From Nitzschia sp. pyKryTriq1 (lineage: Eukaryota > Bacillariophyta > Bacillariophyceae > Bacillariales > Bacillariaceae), in NCBI GenBank assembly GCA_956465555.1, contig OY101124.1, positions 1,364,001 through 1,428,000 on the forward strand: a stretch of DNA of 64,000 nt, written 5' to 3'. A program made the translations under genes and the position numbers. Below, one piece after another: positions 1-9,591 of this stretch. A model generated the notes under the pieces. It searched no databases. It was not told the origin of the DNA and saw nothing but the letters and a program-made list of their open reading frames with translations. How positions within the stretch are numbered: the stretch's first letter is position 1; each line of letters starts with the position of its first letter.

Positions 1-1554
1 GACGTGGATATCCTCATGTGGGATTCGGGCATGACGGAAAAAGACAAAGCGGGTCAAGACTTGTTGCACCGCCAATACATACTGGGAGGTCAAAAGGTTC
101 CCGTCCTTTGGTCGTTGGCGTTGAGTCCCATTATGGAATTGCATCTCAACGCGGGCGCCGATGTAGGATACCCGGGTGAGGGGGCTCAGGGCGTCCCGAA
201 AGCGAATACCGTGGAAGAACTCAATGCTCTACCCTGGGCGGTTCAATATATGAAGTGCGATGACGATCTCAAGCAAAGTTGTAAAGGTCACGAATACAAT
301 GGAACTTGTTGGTTGGAACGCGACGATTATACACCAACAACAAAGCAGGGTAGCTACCCTGGAGGACGTGCCGGCTGGCATCCTGGGAATCGCCATCATC
401 AATTGCGAGGGCGGGTTTTGGCGTTTACCATCTTAAGTGCTCTTCATGATGCTTTGACACTATGGAGAAATGCGGATGGGTACGAGTTACCAGACGAAGC
501 CTGGCATGTGACGGAACACTACGAGACAATCCGAGCAAAAACTGCAGCTGATACTGGAGCTTGTCATGGGCAATTTTCACAATCTCATTTGGAGTTTGCG
601 TGTAAATATCCAGTCAAGGTAAGAGCAATCTTTACAATACGGTTTACCGGGATGTTCGTCTCTAACGCCACCAAACATGTTGATACAACTTGAATGATGG
701 TGCAGGCACGAACAGCGTTTACACCTAGAGCCTTTCCCTCTTGGACCAGTATTGTCAACACGTTACCACCCGAGCAACAATCGATATTGAACTCACACGA
801 GAAAAACGCGTACGAACCACCAGATATTTTCAATCCGTATCTTCATCCTCCGAAAGGGTCTGTTGACGTCTTGAACATTGTCGAAGGAGGCGTCCCTTTT
901 GAATCAGTTCGAGTACCAGACTACACCGGCTTCTATAAAATGCCATCCTTCCCGACTACACCGACCCTACCCATCGGCAAAGGTATTATTTTAAACACCC
1001 AATCTGGAGACCCGTTTTGTGATGGATCGGCCGATTCCTTCTGTTCGCGCGGAGGAAGTTCTGACTGTTTGCTGTCTGGCCACAATGATGGTCGGAACGG
1101 GATTGCCTTTGATGGCTACAGCGGCTGGGTCGTCATGAATCTTCCAGACCTCAAACGTGGTTACATTGCTATCAAATATGAGTCATGGCACAAGGCCGAT
1201 GGCTTGTCGAAGACGGTGGGATGGAACTCCATCAACAATGAGACAGTTCCATCTAGCGACGAAATTGGACGGGAAGTTTTCTCGAATTCGACTCGCAAAT
1301 TGAAGAAGAACAAACCTGCACCGTTTTGCGATAAGTTCGAATTCGAATACGCTGTTGATGGGAATGTAACGACTCTGAACCTCGAAGAATGGCGGGCACG
1401 CTCTTACCAAGTGCAGCGGGTCGTCGAAGTCCTAACCCTGTTGGAAGATCCAAATTATACCGGTGGTGAAGAACGTGAAGTAGAAATTGCGATTCGGATC
1501 AAGGGATGCGCGAGGCGAAAACAGTTCCAGCTGACACATGTCTACTGGTCATAA
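1..1554 (+). CDS. Hypothetical diatom-type secreted/luminal protein, 5'-partial, two exons visible
   Basis: The reading frame is open from the left edge, so the 5' end lies outside the window. Exons are 1-618 and 706-1554; the 87-bp intron 619-705 begins GTAAGA, ends TGCAG and is phase 0. About 487 residues are visible. The exon 1 frame runs through WDSGMTEKDK, a Trp- and Cys-rich stretch and NRHHQLRGR. The exon 2 part has paired cysteines (for example near PFCDGSADSFC) and NGIAFDGYSGWVVMNLP, and ends QLTHVYWS. Multiple cysteines and N-x-S/T sites suggest an extracellular or luminal protein. I recognise the style of a large diatom-restricted family but no named domain, so function is unknown. 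The last 326 bp are duplicated at 4946-5271. Confidence 0.7.
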
Positions 1555-3396
1555 CGGCATGACATGACTCTACTCTCTAGTAGTAGTAGAGAAGTAATTT
1601 CCTCTACTAGCTACTCTAGCTAGAGCGTTAAATTTACTCTAACAGCTTCTCTATCCACCACGTTGCAAATAAGATGAAGTTAATCGTTATGAAAAATGAA
1701 CTATTATAGCCGTTGTGTTGGACGGCGTCCTCCCAAGTAGCATTGGTCGCATGTAAGCCCGTCGAAATACATATTTATACAATGACCGTACTTTCGAATT
1801 TGAAAATCAGCTTGGTGAGCGACTCTCGAAGACCAGTGCTCTTGATTCGATTTTCTCCTAGCGACCAAGTGAGGAACTCCTTGTCGGCTGGATTGGTGGC
1901 GTCTGTCGTCCCCATACAAACTCTGCCCAGCACCTGAAGTTCTGGTCGGTCCAGGACAAAGGCCGGTCGACCAAAATGGTAGGCGCACATGAGAGTGATA
2001 CATCGCAGGAAATTATAGTCCCCCAGCGCTTGATTTGGGAACGGGGAAAGGAGCCAGGACATACACTCAAAAGTGCACCACGATCGAGTGAAGAAATCTG
2101 CCGAAGGAAGAAAGATGACATGGCACTGTTCGAAGATGGCTTTGGCGAAGATAGAAGCCAATGGGTCGCCCCGTGGAGCACAGCACCAGTCGATAAAGAC
2201 TCCGTCAGTCGGCTTGATATCGTTGACACTTGTCAACACCTCTTTCAGCCGGTCTAACGTGTATCCACAAGGATCAATGTTATCTGTGCCGCCCCATCGG
2301 TAGCTGACGGCGAAGTGGCCTTCCTCCGTAAAGGCATCTGGTGGTAGAGCTTCAAACTGGACCAATTCATCCATCGCTAACAATGCCTCGACTTTGACAA
2401 AGCGCACACCATATATCGTACAGGCATTCTTGGAAAATAACCGAGCTTCTTGGAGCAGTGGACTTTCAGACTTTGTCTCTTTGAATCGATAGATATTCTC
2501 AATCCGTTGCATCCTCCTCTTGTGCTGCCTCTTGAGATTCTTTGAGTGTCTGATCCACATAGCAATAGATTTCTGTTGCTCAGCAAAGTTCAAGTTGCTC
2601 TCTTTGGACCAGCCCAAGTCTGTACTTTCATCGCTGGGGGTATCGTCCAGCATTCCTTTGACACCAAACTTTGAGGTTGACTTCTGATAGAAGATCTTAT
2701 TCATTTCCTTGAGGATCTTATCCAACGAGTCTTCGCACAGATCCGTAGCATCCGAGAGATCATAGGTGTCCCAGAAGCCGGAGTACTCTACAATTTCTGC
2801 GTCCATCCGTGACCACCGTTCCAATCGGATGGTTTGCAATTCTCGAATCAGAGTTTCTACTTCCGGCGCCTCCAAGACGGAGTGCGGTAGAAATCGAAGG
2901 CACGACATGGCTTCGGAGGGATACCCTCGCTCCTTTAAAATCGTTGCAGCTAGCACAGAAGTGTGACGGTCCATCACGCGAGACAGCACCGTCAAGATCG
3001 CCAAGGCTTCGGAATCCGAAACCAAAGGACTGACGCATCGAGATACCGCCTGCTGTACAAACTCAGCAGTTTCCTCTGGAAGATCGCAGTTCGCTCCAGA
3101 CTGTCGAAGAAGATTCAGCAGATCTCGCGGGAAACTATCCCCGAGGCCATGCACTAGGGAGACAATCTCTTCATCTGTGTTCTCGGAGTAGCTTGCGGTG
3201 ACGGAATCGGACTTTTGGGCAGCGATCATGACATCGCCATCCTCAAGGTCGGCCCGTATCATTGAGCAGGTAGTTCCCATATTGGTGCTTTTGTTTCTTT
3301 TGTTTTTACCTTGTTGGATCAATTGGGTAATTATTGGGTTTTATGAATGTAAACTCGAGGGGATAAATGAGGGTATTTAGTGTGCAAAGTAGTAGG
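1229..3396. repeat. Tandem segmental duplication, copy 1
   Basis: This 2,168-bp block matches 4946-7124 almost base for base in direct orientation (offset 3,717 rising to 3,728 through small indels). It contains the 3' end of the first gene and the whole minus-strand TIR/HET-like gene. The match starts at the CCATCAACAATGAG junction and ends at TGCAAAGTAGTAGG. The copies are not adjacent: 1,549 bp of unrelated sequence lies between them. Confidence 0.95.
1775..3280 (-). CDS. TIR/HET-like domain protein, predicted N-myristoylated, copy A
   Basis: This encodes 501 aa when started at ATG 3280. An in-frame ATG lies 14 codons upstream (3322), but the stretch between is a TTTTGTTTC-type repeat that differs by 9 bp between the two gene copies, so I prefer 3280. 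The protein then begins MGTTCS, a good N-myristoylation signal (Gly2, Ser6) with Cys5 available for palmitoylation, suggesting membrane anchoring. Residues about 1-310 look helical. From about residue 320, HFAVSYRWGG, then DGVFIDWCCAPRGD and, near 393-409, FFTRSWCTFE resemble the related TIR and HET (heterokaryon incompatibility) folds. Whether it binds or cleaves NAD is not shown. The gene lies tail-to-tail with the preceding one, with a 220-bp spacer. It differs from copy B at 8 residues. Confidence 0.8.
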   Translation of the reverse strand: MGTTCSMIRADLEDGDVMIAAQKSDSVTASYSENTDEEIVSLVHGLGDSFPRDLLNLLRQSGANCDLPEETAEFVQQAVSRCVSPLVSDSEALAILTVLSRVMDRHTSVLAATILKERGYPSEAMSCLRFLPHSVLEAPEVETLIRELQTIRLERWSRMDAEIVEYSGFWDTYDLSDATDLCEDSLDKILKEMNKIFYQKSTSKFGVKGMLDDTPSDESTDLGWSKESNLNFAEQQKSIAMWIRHSKNLKRQHKRRMQRIENIYRFKETKSESPLLQEARLFSKNACTIYGVRFVKVEALLAMDELVQFEALPPDAFTEEGHFAVSYRWGGTDNIDPCGYTLDRLKEVLTSVNDIKPTDGVFIDWCCAPRGDPLASIFAKAIFEQCHVIFLPSADFFTRSWCTFECMSWLLSPFPNQALGDYNFLRCITLMCAYHFGRPAFVLDRPELQVLGRVCMGTTDATNPADKEFLTWSLGENRIKSTGLRESLTKLIFKFESTVIV

Positions 3397-4945
3397 TGCT
3401 GTAACAACGTGGAAACAACCAGACTATTGTATCGATAAGATAACAATGTCAGCCTAAGTTGAACACACCGTGTAACAGTAACCTTCGTATTGCTAGATTC
3501 GTAGACAACAATGAGATCAAGAGGTGATACTCATTGTTGCTACTTTATTCAACCATTAGAAGGACGAACGTTAGCAGGGATGACGTTCGTTGACATTTGG
3601 ATTGTCGACGTGTGTCTATGTCGCGTCGGCTTCAATAAGGTCGCGCACGGCGGGTGAACACTGCCCGATGATAAGTGCAAACGCCCGCTCCGCATTCTTT
3701 TTCCTGCCGGCTTGTTTCTTCTCGCTGCCGTACTCGATCTCCCATTTCTTCACCGCAATTCGGTTGTCGGGATCTTCGGGATCTTCGGGCTCTTGTAGTG
3801 CAGGCACACGACAAAATGAACCCACGCGCAACCCCCCATCCTCGCCCTTTTTTGGCACGCATTCGCGCAACAGCGCGAAAGGGGTACCATTCTCTCGCGG
3901 CATTCTCGCACTCTCTCATATTCATTCGCGCCCGCCGCAAAAACCACCCCATACTCCACCATCGTTCGCGCCCAGTCGCGAAACCAAAGCTTTCTCGACA
4001 ATCATTCTCGCCACACCAAAAAGTTCGCGAATGCACTCCCCATTCTCGCCCTAGATGACCAATCTCTTTTTCGTTGATGCAGTGTAGCTTAAGGTAGCCG
4101 ACGATGTCATTCTTAGTGCATTTCCCGCCGAGATACAGCCCAACGGCCACACTCCAGGCTTGCTTCAGCATGACCACGTTGATGGGCCCCCCTGCACCCA
4201 GGTGAGGGCGATGCGAGCCATGAATTGGGTACGCTACGCAGTGCTGGTCGCCGCCATTGATTGTCGCGACAGAGGACAAGGCATTGGAAAAAGCAGTAGC
4301 GTATGAATCTTCGTCTTCGTTGTCGGATTCGTAGACCGAGGCGGAAACGACTTGCATCGCCGGATGAGTGTCTGGGATCGACATTTAGGCTGGTCCGGCT
4401 GCTGATCTTGTGAACGCATGTCCATCGGTTTAGTTTCTTGTCACGGCCGTTTTTGGCCTGGTAGAAGGCGAACTTGGCGCTTTCGAGCGACTTTAGCTGG
4501 GCTTCTTCGTTTTGTTTGTCGTTGTTCACAAGTTCTTGATTATTGTTGTCCAGAACGACTAGGTCGCCATGGAACTGTTTGAGAATCACGTGTAGGATGG
4601 TTGTCAGAGTCTTTTTCACTGCGTTTTTACTGGTAACGTTTTCGAAGCACCAATTGATGCAGATCTCATGCATTTCGCGGTCGTTTTTCGCGCTTCCGCC
4701 AGAGACTTGGGCGGTCGCATCATTGTCTTGCACTGCGGTGGTTGGGTTGGTGTTGTTGTTGCTAATATCGTTGTTGTTGAAGTCGATGTCCATGGTCAAA
4801 CGCCGACCATCGGACCCTTTTCCTTGCTGCTGATGCACGGGCATCCTACTGAAGTCACTGTAGATTTCTACGGTGTTCCGGGGACAATAATTAGCACACC
4901 CGCCTAAGATAAATTACCCTAGCGAATGTCTCTACTCAAAATTGT
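3397..4945 (-). mobile_element. Intervening block between duplicates; probable broken retroelement-like coding remains (fossil)
   Basis: This 1.55-kb block splits the tandem duplication and shares nothing with its flanks. On the minus strand it carries broken open frames (about 3632-4844) with an Asn-rich start, then ICINWCFENV and RWTCVHKI, which remind me of the capsid-like region of diatom copia-type polyproteins; this is recollection, not a search result. The region 3800-4055 is an irregular array of TTCGCG and ATTCTCGC motifs. No terminal repeats were recognised. I regard it as a fossil whose family is uncertain. Confidence 0.35.
3800..4055. repeat. Irregular array of TTCGCG / ATTCTCGC motifs
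   Basis: About a dozen short CG-bearing words (CATTCGCG, CATTCTCGC, TTCGCGCCC, GTTCGCGAA) recur at irregular 10-25 bp spacing within about 250 bp. Composition is C-rich on this strand. The layout resembles the AATCCGC arrays of the element near 50.6-52.9 kb, although the words differ. Confidence 0.6.
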
Positions 4946-5271
4946 CCATCAACAATGAGACAGTTCCATCTAGCAACGAAATTGGACGGGAAGTTTTCTC
5001 GAATTCGACTCGCAAATTGAAGAAGAACAAATCTGCACCGTTTTGCGATAAGTTCGAATTCGAATACGCTGTTGATGGGAATGTAACGACTCTGAACCTC
5101 GAAGAATGGCGGGCACGCTCTTACCAAGTGCAGCGGGTCGTCGAAGTCCTAACCCTGTTGGAAGATCCAAATTATACCGGTGGTGAAGAACGTGAAGTAG
5201 AAATTGCGATTCGGATCAAGGGATGCGCGAGGCGAAAACAGTTCCAGCTGACACATGTCTACTGGTCATAA
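4946..5271 (+). pseudogene. Truncated 3' fragment of the first gene, carried by the duplication
   Basis: This matches 1229-1554 of the first gene: the last 108 codons including the stop. It lacks everything upstream, so it is very unlikely to make the original product. Only two residue differences were seen (Asp to Asn and Pro to Ser). A fortuitous ATG at 4942 gives a 109-codon frame of SINNETVPSSNEIG onward, but no promoter or signal sequence is evident. It is best read as a passenger of the duplication. Confidence 0.8.
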
Positions 5272-5493
5272 CGGCATGACATGACTCTACTCTCTAGAGT
5301 AGTAGTAGAGAAGTAATTTCCTCTACTAGCTACTCTAGCTAGAGCGTTAAATTTACTCTAACAGCTTCTCTATCCACCACGTTGCAAATAAGATGAAGTT
5401 AATCGTTATGAAAAATGAACTATTATAGCCGTTGTGTTGGACGGCGTCCTCCCAAGTAGCATTGGTCGCACATAAGCCCGTCGAAATACATAT

Positions 5494-6999
5494 TTATACA
5501 ATGACCGTACTTTCGAATTTGAAAATCAGCTTGGTGAGCGACTCTCGAAGACCAGTGCTCTTGATTCGATTTTCTCCTAGCGACCAAGTGAGGAACTCCT
5601 TGTCGGCTGGATTGGTGGCGTCCGTCGTCCCCATGCAAACTCTGCCCAGCACCTGAAGTTCTGGTCGGTCCAGGACAAAGGCCGGTCGACCAAAATGGTA
5701 GGCGCACATGAGAGTGATACATCGCAGGAAATTATAGTCCCCCAGCGCTTGATTTGGGAACGGGGAAAGGAGCCAGGACATACACTCAAAAGTGCACCAC
5801 GATCGAGTGAAGAAATCTGCCGAAGGAAGAAAGATGACATGGCACTGTTCGAAGATGGCTTTGGCGAAGATAGAAGCCAATGGGTCGCCCCGTGGAGCAC
5901 AGCACCAGTCGATAAAGACTCCGTCAGTCGGCTTGATACCGTTGACACTTGTCAACACCTCTTTCAGCCGGTCTAACGTGTATCCACAAGGATCAATGTT
6001 ATCTGTGCCGCCCCATCGGTAGCTGACGGCGAAGTGGCCTTCCTCCGTAAAGGCATCTGGTGGTAGATCTTCAAACTGGACCAATTCATCCATCGCTAAC
6101 AATGCCTCGACTTTGACAAAGCGCACACCATATATCGTACAGGCATTCTTGGAAAATAACCGAGCTTCTTGGAGCAGTGGAGTTTCGGACTTTGTCTCTT
6201 CGAATCGATAGATATTCTCAATCCGTTGCATCCTCCTCTTGTGCTGCCTCTTGAGATTCTTTGAGTGTCTGATCCACATAGCAATAGATTTCTGTTGCTC
6301 AGCAAAGTTCAAGTTGCCCTCTTTGGACCAGCCCAAGTCTGTACTTTCATCGCTGGGGGTATCGTCCAGCATTCCTTTGACACCAAACTTTGAGGTTGAC
6401 TCCGGATAGAAGATCTCGTTCATTTCCTTGAGGATCTTATCCAACGAGTCTTCGCACAGATCCGTAGCATCCGAGAGATCATAGGTGTCCCAGAAGCCGG
6501 AGTACTCTACAATTTCTGCGTCCATCCGTGACCACCGTTCCAATCGGATGGTTTGCAATTCTCGAATCAGAGTTTCTACTTCCGGCGCCTCCAAGACGGA
6601 GTGCGGTAGAAATCGAAGGCACGACATGGCTTCGGAGGGATACCCTCGCTCCTTTAAAATCGTTGCAGCTAGCACAGAAGTGTGACGGTCCATCACGCGA
6701 GACAGCACCGTCAAGATCGCCAAGGCTTCGGAATCCGAAACCAAAGGACTGACGCATCGAGATACCGCCTGCTGTACAAACTCAGCAGTTTCCTCTGGAA
6801 GATCGCAGTTCGCTCCAGACTGTCGAAGAAGATTCAGCAGATCTCGCGGGAAACTATCCCCGAGGCCATGCACTAGGGAGACAATCTCTTCATCTGTGTT
6901 CTCGGAGTAGCTTGCGGTGACGGAATCGGACTTTTGGGCAGCGATCATGACATCGCCATCCTCAAGGTCGGCCCGTATCATTGAGCAGGTAGTTCCCAT
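5494..6999 (-). CDS. TIR/HET-like domain protein, predicted N-myristoylated, copy B
   Basis: This is the intact paralogue of the 1775-3280 gene: 501 aa from ATG 6999, with the same MGTTCS start. A longer frame from 7050 would add 17 residues instead of 14, because the upstream repeat has one extra 9-bp unit. All recognisable motifs are kept: HFAVSYRWGG, FIDWCCAPRG and RSWCTFE. Eight replacements against copy A are counted (Lys to Glu three times, Gln to Pro, Ser to Gly, Ser to Thr, Ala to Asp, Asp to Gly) with only four silent changes. Both copies look able to make protein. Function is inferred only from the TIR/HET resemblance. Confidence 0.8.
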   Translation of the reverse strand: MGTTCSMIRADLEDGDVMIAAQKSDSVTASYSENTDEEIVSLVHGLGDSFPRDLLNLLRQSGANCDLPEETAEFVQQAVSRCVSPLVSDSEALAILTVLSRVMDRHTSVLAATILKERGYPSEAMSCLRFLPHSVLEAPEVETLIRELQTIRLERWSRMDAEIVEYSGFWDTYDLSDATDLCEDSLDKILKEMNEIFYPESTSKFGVKGMLDDTPSDESTDLGWSKEGNLNFAEQQKSIAMWIRHSKNLKRQHKRRMQRIENIYRFEETKSETPLLQEARLFSKNACTIYGVRFVKVEALLAMDELVQFEDLPPDAFTEEGHFAVSYRWGGTDNIDPCGYTLDRLKEVLTSVNGIKPTDGVFIDWCCAPRGDPLASIFAKAIFEQCHVIFLPSADFFTRSWCTFECMSWLLSPFPNQALGDYNFLRCITLMCAYHFGRPAFVLDRPELQVLGRVCMGTTDATNPADKEFLTWSLGENRIKSTGLRESLTKLIFKFESTVIV

Positions 7000-7832
7000 A
7001 TTGGTGCTTTTGTTTCTTTTGTTTCTTTTGTTTTTACCTTGTTGGATCAATTGGGTAATTATTGGGTTTTATGAATGTAGACTCGAGGGAATAAATGAGG
7101 GTCTTTAGTGTGCAAAGTAGTAGGCCCATGAGATGCTCTGCTCGTTTTCGATTTATGCCGGACCTCCTGATCCCGAAGCTTGAAGGGAGAATGGACACAG
7201 CTAGCACCTGCATGGCAAAAAGTCCGTCTCCATCCTGCTGCCTGTTTCAGAAGAGAACCGTTCTGGAAAGGAATTCAAGAATAATCCGTAAGGGCCCAAA
7301 GGGAAATAAGTGTTAGCCATGCAAGGATAATGATGTATGTACTCGTAAATAGGAGAGATGTTGGGATCGCCACAAGCAAAAGAATGATACCGCGGAAGGG
7401 AGGATCGCCGCGCCCTATGTGGGAGTTTCTTGATGGCACGAACGGAGATATTTTTATTATGATGGAAAGGCGATGCGGGCTCGATCTATTTTGGATCTAT
7501 TTTTTTCTAGTTTTGAACTGTGTAGAATTGCTATCACACGCTACGAAGGACCTCGAAAATATCGACACAATCTCGGATCTCTGCTGGCTCGCAACTCGAT
7601 TTCGCACAGACGTACCGGCGCACTCGCCGGCACACTCGCCGGCACACTCGCCGGCGCACTCGACATGCTCAGGCACATCACGAACTACCACGTACTTCAT
7701 AGCGCGCGCGTACCAGTATGTACAGTACAATAGGTGCCTTCGGCAACGTCACTCTTCCTGAAGTCCGAGCCCCCCAACTAATTTTACTTGGTTTTACACC
7801 ACGATCTAATCGTTGAATCATTTTTTTCCAAG
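7000..7832. other. Spacer between divergent genes, with a 12-bp tandem repeat
   Basis: No convincing gene is present. The region between the TIR/HET-like gene copy B and the next gene is the shared upstream DNA of a divergent pair. It contains the end of the duplicated block (to 7124) and, at 7615-7663, four copies of a CACTCGCCGGCR 12-mer. Open frames of 70-140 codons here have no supporting features. Confidence 0.6.
7615..7663. repeat. 12-bp tandem repeat, about four copies
   Basis: The unit CACTCGCCGGCR is repeated head to tail (R is A or G, in the order A, A, G). It is GC-rich within an AT-balanced spacer. Confidence 0.9.
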
Positions 7833-8243
7833 ATGCAGTTTCGCGTGGTGATTCCCGAAAATGTCAAGTCTGGCCAGACAATTCGAATAGCCTGCCCCGA
7901 TGGTACTGAAGCCGATGTCAAAGTCCCCAAGGGAGTCCAAAGCGGGGAGTCGTTCATCTTTGAAATGTCGGTGGATCAGTTGAAGAACCCCCAGCAAATG
8001 CTAGATTCGCTGCAGGAAGAGTCCAATCTCGGAGGCACCGTTCGAAAAGGATTTTTAGATCGAGATATTGCAAACACTCAAGACTTTTTGTTGGCAATGG
8101 CCGTTGGATTGACAATAGGAATGGGTGTTGTTGTCGGATTTTTAGCTGGAATTCTTTACGCGACAAATGGATTTTCCATTACAACCCAGACAGCTTCTTC
8201 ACAGTCTGAGATTGATTCAATGCCACAAATGCGAATCAATTAG
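7833..8243 (+). CDS. Small single-pass membrane protein with a VIPENVKSGQ-type N-terminal domain
   Basis: This encodes 136 aa from ATG 7833 (context AAGATGCAG). A frame from 7788 would add 15 codons but has no better start context. Residues 1-42 form a compact beta-rich unit, FRVVIPENVKSGQTIRI, then ADVKVPKGVQSGESFIFEM. This two-strand V-P-x-G-V-x-x-G-x-x-F pattern occurs as a repeat in other diatom and protist proteins. Residues about 88-112 (FLLAMAVGLTIGMGVVVGFL) form a Gly-rich transmembrane helix, followed by a short Ser/Thr tail. It is likely a small tail-region membrane protein; function and compartment are unknown. Confidence 0.72.
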   Translation: MQFRVVIPENVKSGQTIRIACPDGTEADVKVPKGVQSGESFIFEMSVDQLKNPQQMLDSLQEESNLGGTVRKGFLDRDIANTQDFLLAMAVGLTIGMGVVVGFLAGILYATNGFSITTQTASSQSEIDSMPQMRIN

Positions 8244-8499
8244 TACCATCCATTCATCTAAAAATCCGACTCGAAACCTTATGACAAGGTAAAAACTACT
8301 GTATATGGGCTGTACTTTGCAGTTTTCGAGCCAAGCAGTTCCTACCCGATTTGGCAACGCCATGTTTCCTTAGAGGATATTGCGTGAGGCTGGACCAGTC
8401 GCAGTTACGATAGACCGATACGAGTAGGGACCACACAACACTGATCGCTACTGCCAATCTTGGTATGAAGTTGTCATGACTAAAAGTTGTAGTAAAATC

Positions 8500-9591
8500 T
8501 TAAATTGCTACTGCTTGGTGCTCATAGCTCGGCGTCACCATCTTGGCGACAGACCCGCTCTTGAAACACCGAACGTCCACAGACTCAAATTCCAGGTCGT
8601 CCAGGAAGTGACCCTGCCACTGATCTAGACCATCTTTCGCCAACTCCAAGTAACCGTCTTCTACTTCTACCATTGCTCGGTTTCCACTTAACAGCCGGAC
8701 CCTTAAATTGTGTGTTGCGTCCAAACCAAGCGAATGTCGAACATATCGTTCGGCGAGTTCTATTCGCTGCAAGTGATGTGGGACGGCCTCGACACCAATC
8801 GCCAGACGAGATCGCAAACATGGCGAAGCTGCATAGTTCCAGTTTGGTAGCCCCAAATGTCTGCCAACTATCCGTACTTGTTCTTTAGGAGTCCTCTGGA
8901 GAGGCGACTGGACGTCAAAGCGATCTGCCGCAATTAGACCTAGGCGAGTTGGGTCTTGCAAATCATCAGCGTTGGTTCCGTTATAGAGTCGCTTGCTGTG
9001 ACTAGAGGCATGTGCTGCGATACTTTCCAAGCATGAATAGAGATGCGTCTTGCAGGCCAGGCAAGCTTGCCCACTGTTTTCAATATAGGTAGCATCGCTG
9101 CCTTCTGTAGTTGGTATCTGTTCTAGCGGTACACCAATCACTTGTGCAACTTCTTCTGCCAGAGCTATTTGATCCGACGGCACAGCCGGTGAAAGCCCTA
9201 ACACAGCTTGCACCGATTCATCTGGTGAACGCGACCTGTGCACCAAAGCTGCCACCACGGAAGAGTCGATTCCGCCCGAGTAGGCAATAATATGGTGTTG
9301 TGATCCATTCATCAACGATCTTGTAAAATCAAGCAAGTTGTCGGTTAATAACGTGGCGTCTTGAGCTTCCAAAGAATAAGTCGTTGATCCAATGGCCGAG
9401 CCAGTCATGTTAGACTCCACTCTCATTTGCTTTGTGTTGTAGACCTGGACATTTCCGAGCTTGTTGGTCCAACTTCCACCACCAGTCGGTTGTTCTTTCA
9501 CAATAGAACTACTAGACCTGCGAAAATGAATTGTGGACGTAGATAAGCAAGGAGATAAGCGCCTCTTCAAAGAAAGGACACGTCTCATCAC
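8500..9591 (-). CDS. LarE-like PP-loop ATP pyrophosphatase (sacrificial sulfur transferase family), possible organelle presequence
   Basis: This encodes 363 aa. The PP-loop SGGIDSSVVAA (about residues 104-114) activates ATP in the N-type ATP pyrophosphatase superfamily. It is followed by ACLACKTHLYSCLESIA, LYNGTNADDLQDPTR and NWNYAASPCLRSR. That set and order match bacterial LarE, which donates sulfur from its own cysteine when making the nickel-pincer cofactor of lactate racemase. The Cys in SPCLRSR (about residue 256) sits where the sacrificial Cys of LarE is expected. The first about 35 residues are Arg/Ser-rich with no acidic residue (RRVLSLKRRLSPC), like a mitochondrial presequence. No LarB, LarC or lactate racemase gene is nearby, so the physiological role is open. 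Confidence 0.82.
   Translation of the reverse strand: MMRRVLSLKRRLSPCLSTSTIHFRRSSSSIVKEQPTGGGSWTNKLGNVQVYNTKQMRVESNMTGSAIGSTTYSLEAQDATLLTDNLLDFTRSLMNGSQHHIIAYSGGIDSSVVAALVHRSRSPDESVQAVLGLSPAVPSDQIALAEEVAQVIGVPLEQIPTTEGSDATYIENSGQACLACKTHLYSCLESIAAHASSHSKRLYNGTNADDLQDPTRLGLIAADRFDVQSPLQRTPKEQVRIVGRHLGLPNWNYAASPCLRSRLAIGVEAVPHHLQRIELAERYVRHSLGLDATHNLRVRLLSGNRAMVEVEDGYLELAKDGLDQWQGHFLDDLEFESVDVRCFKSGSVAKMVTPSYEHQAVAI

Larger units (their letters stand above)
4946..7124. repeat. Tandem segmental duplication, copy 2
   Basis: This is the second copy (2,179 bp) of 1229-3396. Length differs by a 2-bp AG insertion near 5299 and a 9-bp expansion of TTTTGTTTC just upstream of the TIR/HET-like gene. Base differences counted by eye are few: 12 within the 1,506-bp gene plus a handful outside. 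Confidence 0.95.

Noticed and set aside
4942-5271. Independent 109-aa gene
   Set aside because: It is the duplicated 3' end of the first gene and opens at a chance ATG created at the duplication boundary.
7612-7664. CRISPR-like repeat
   Set aside because: The 12-bp units are head to tail without spacers, and the sequence is eukaryotic.
7330-7761. 143-codon frame with Ala-His-Ser-Pro repeats
   Set aside because: The repeat comes from the 12-bp tandem array; the opposite strand is also open there, and no coding features are seen.
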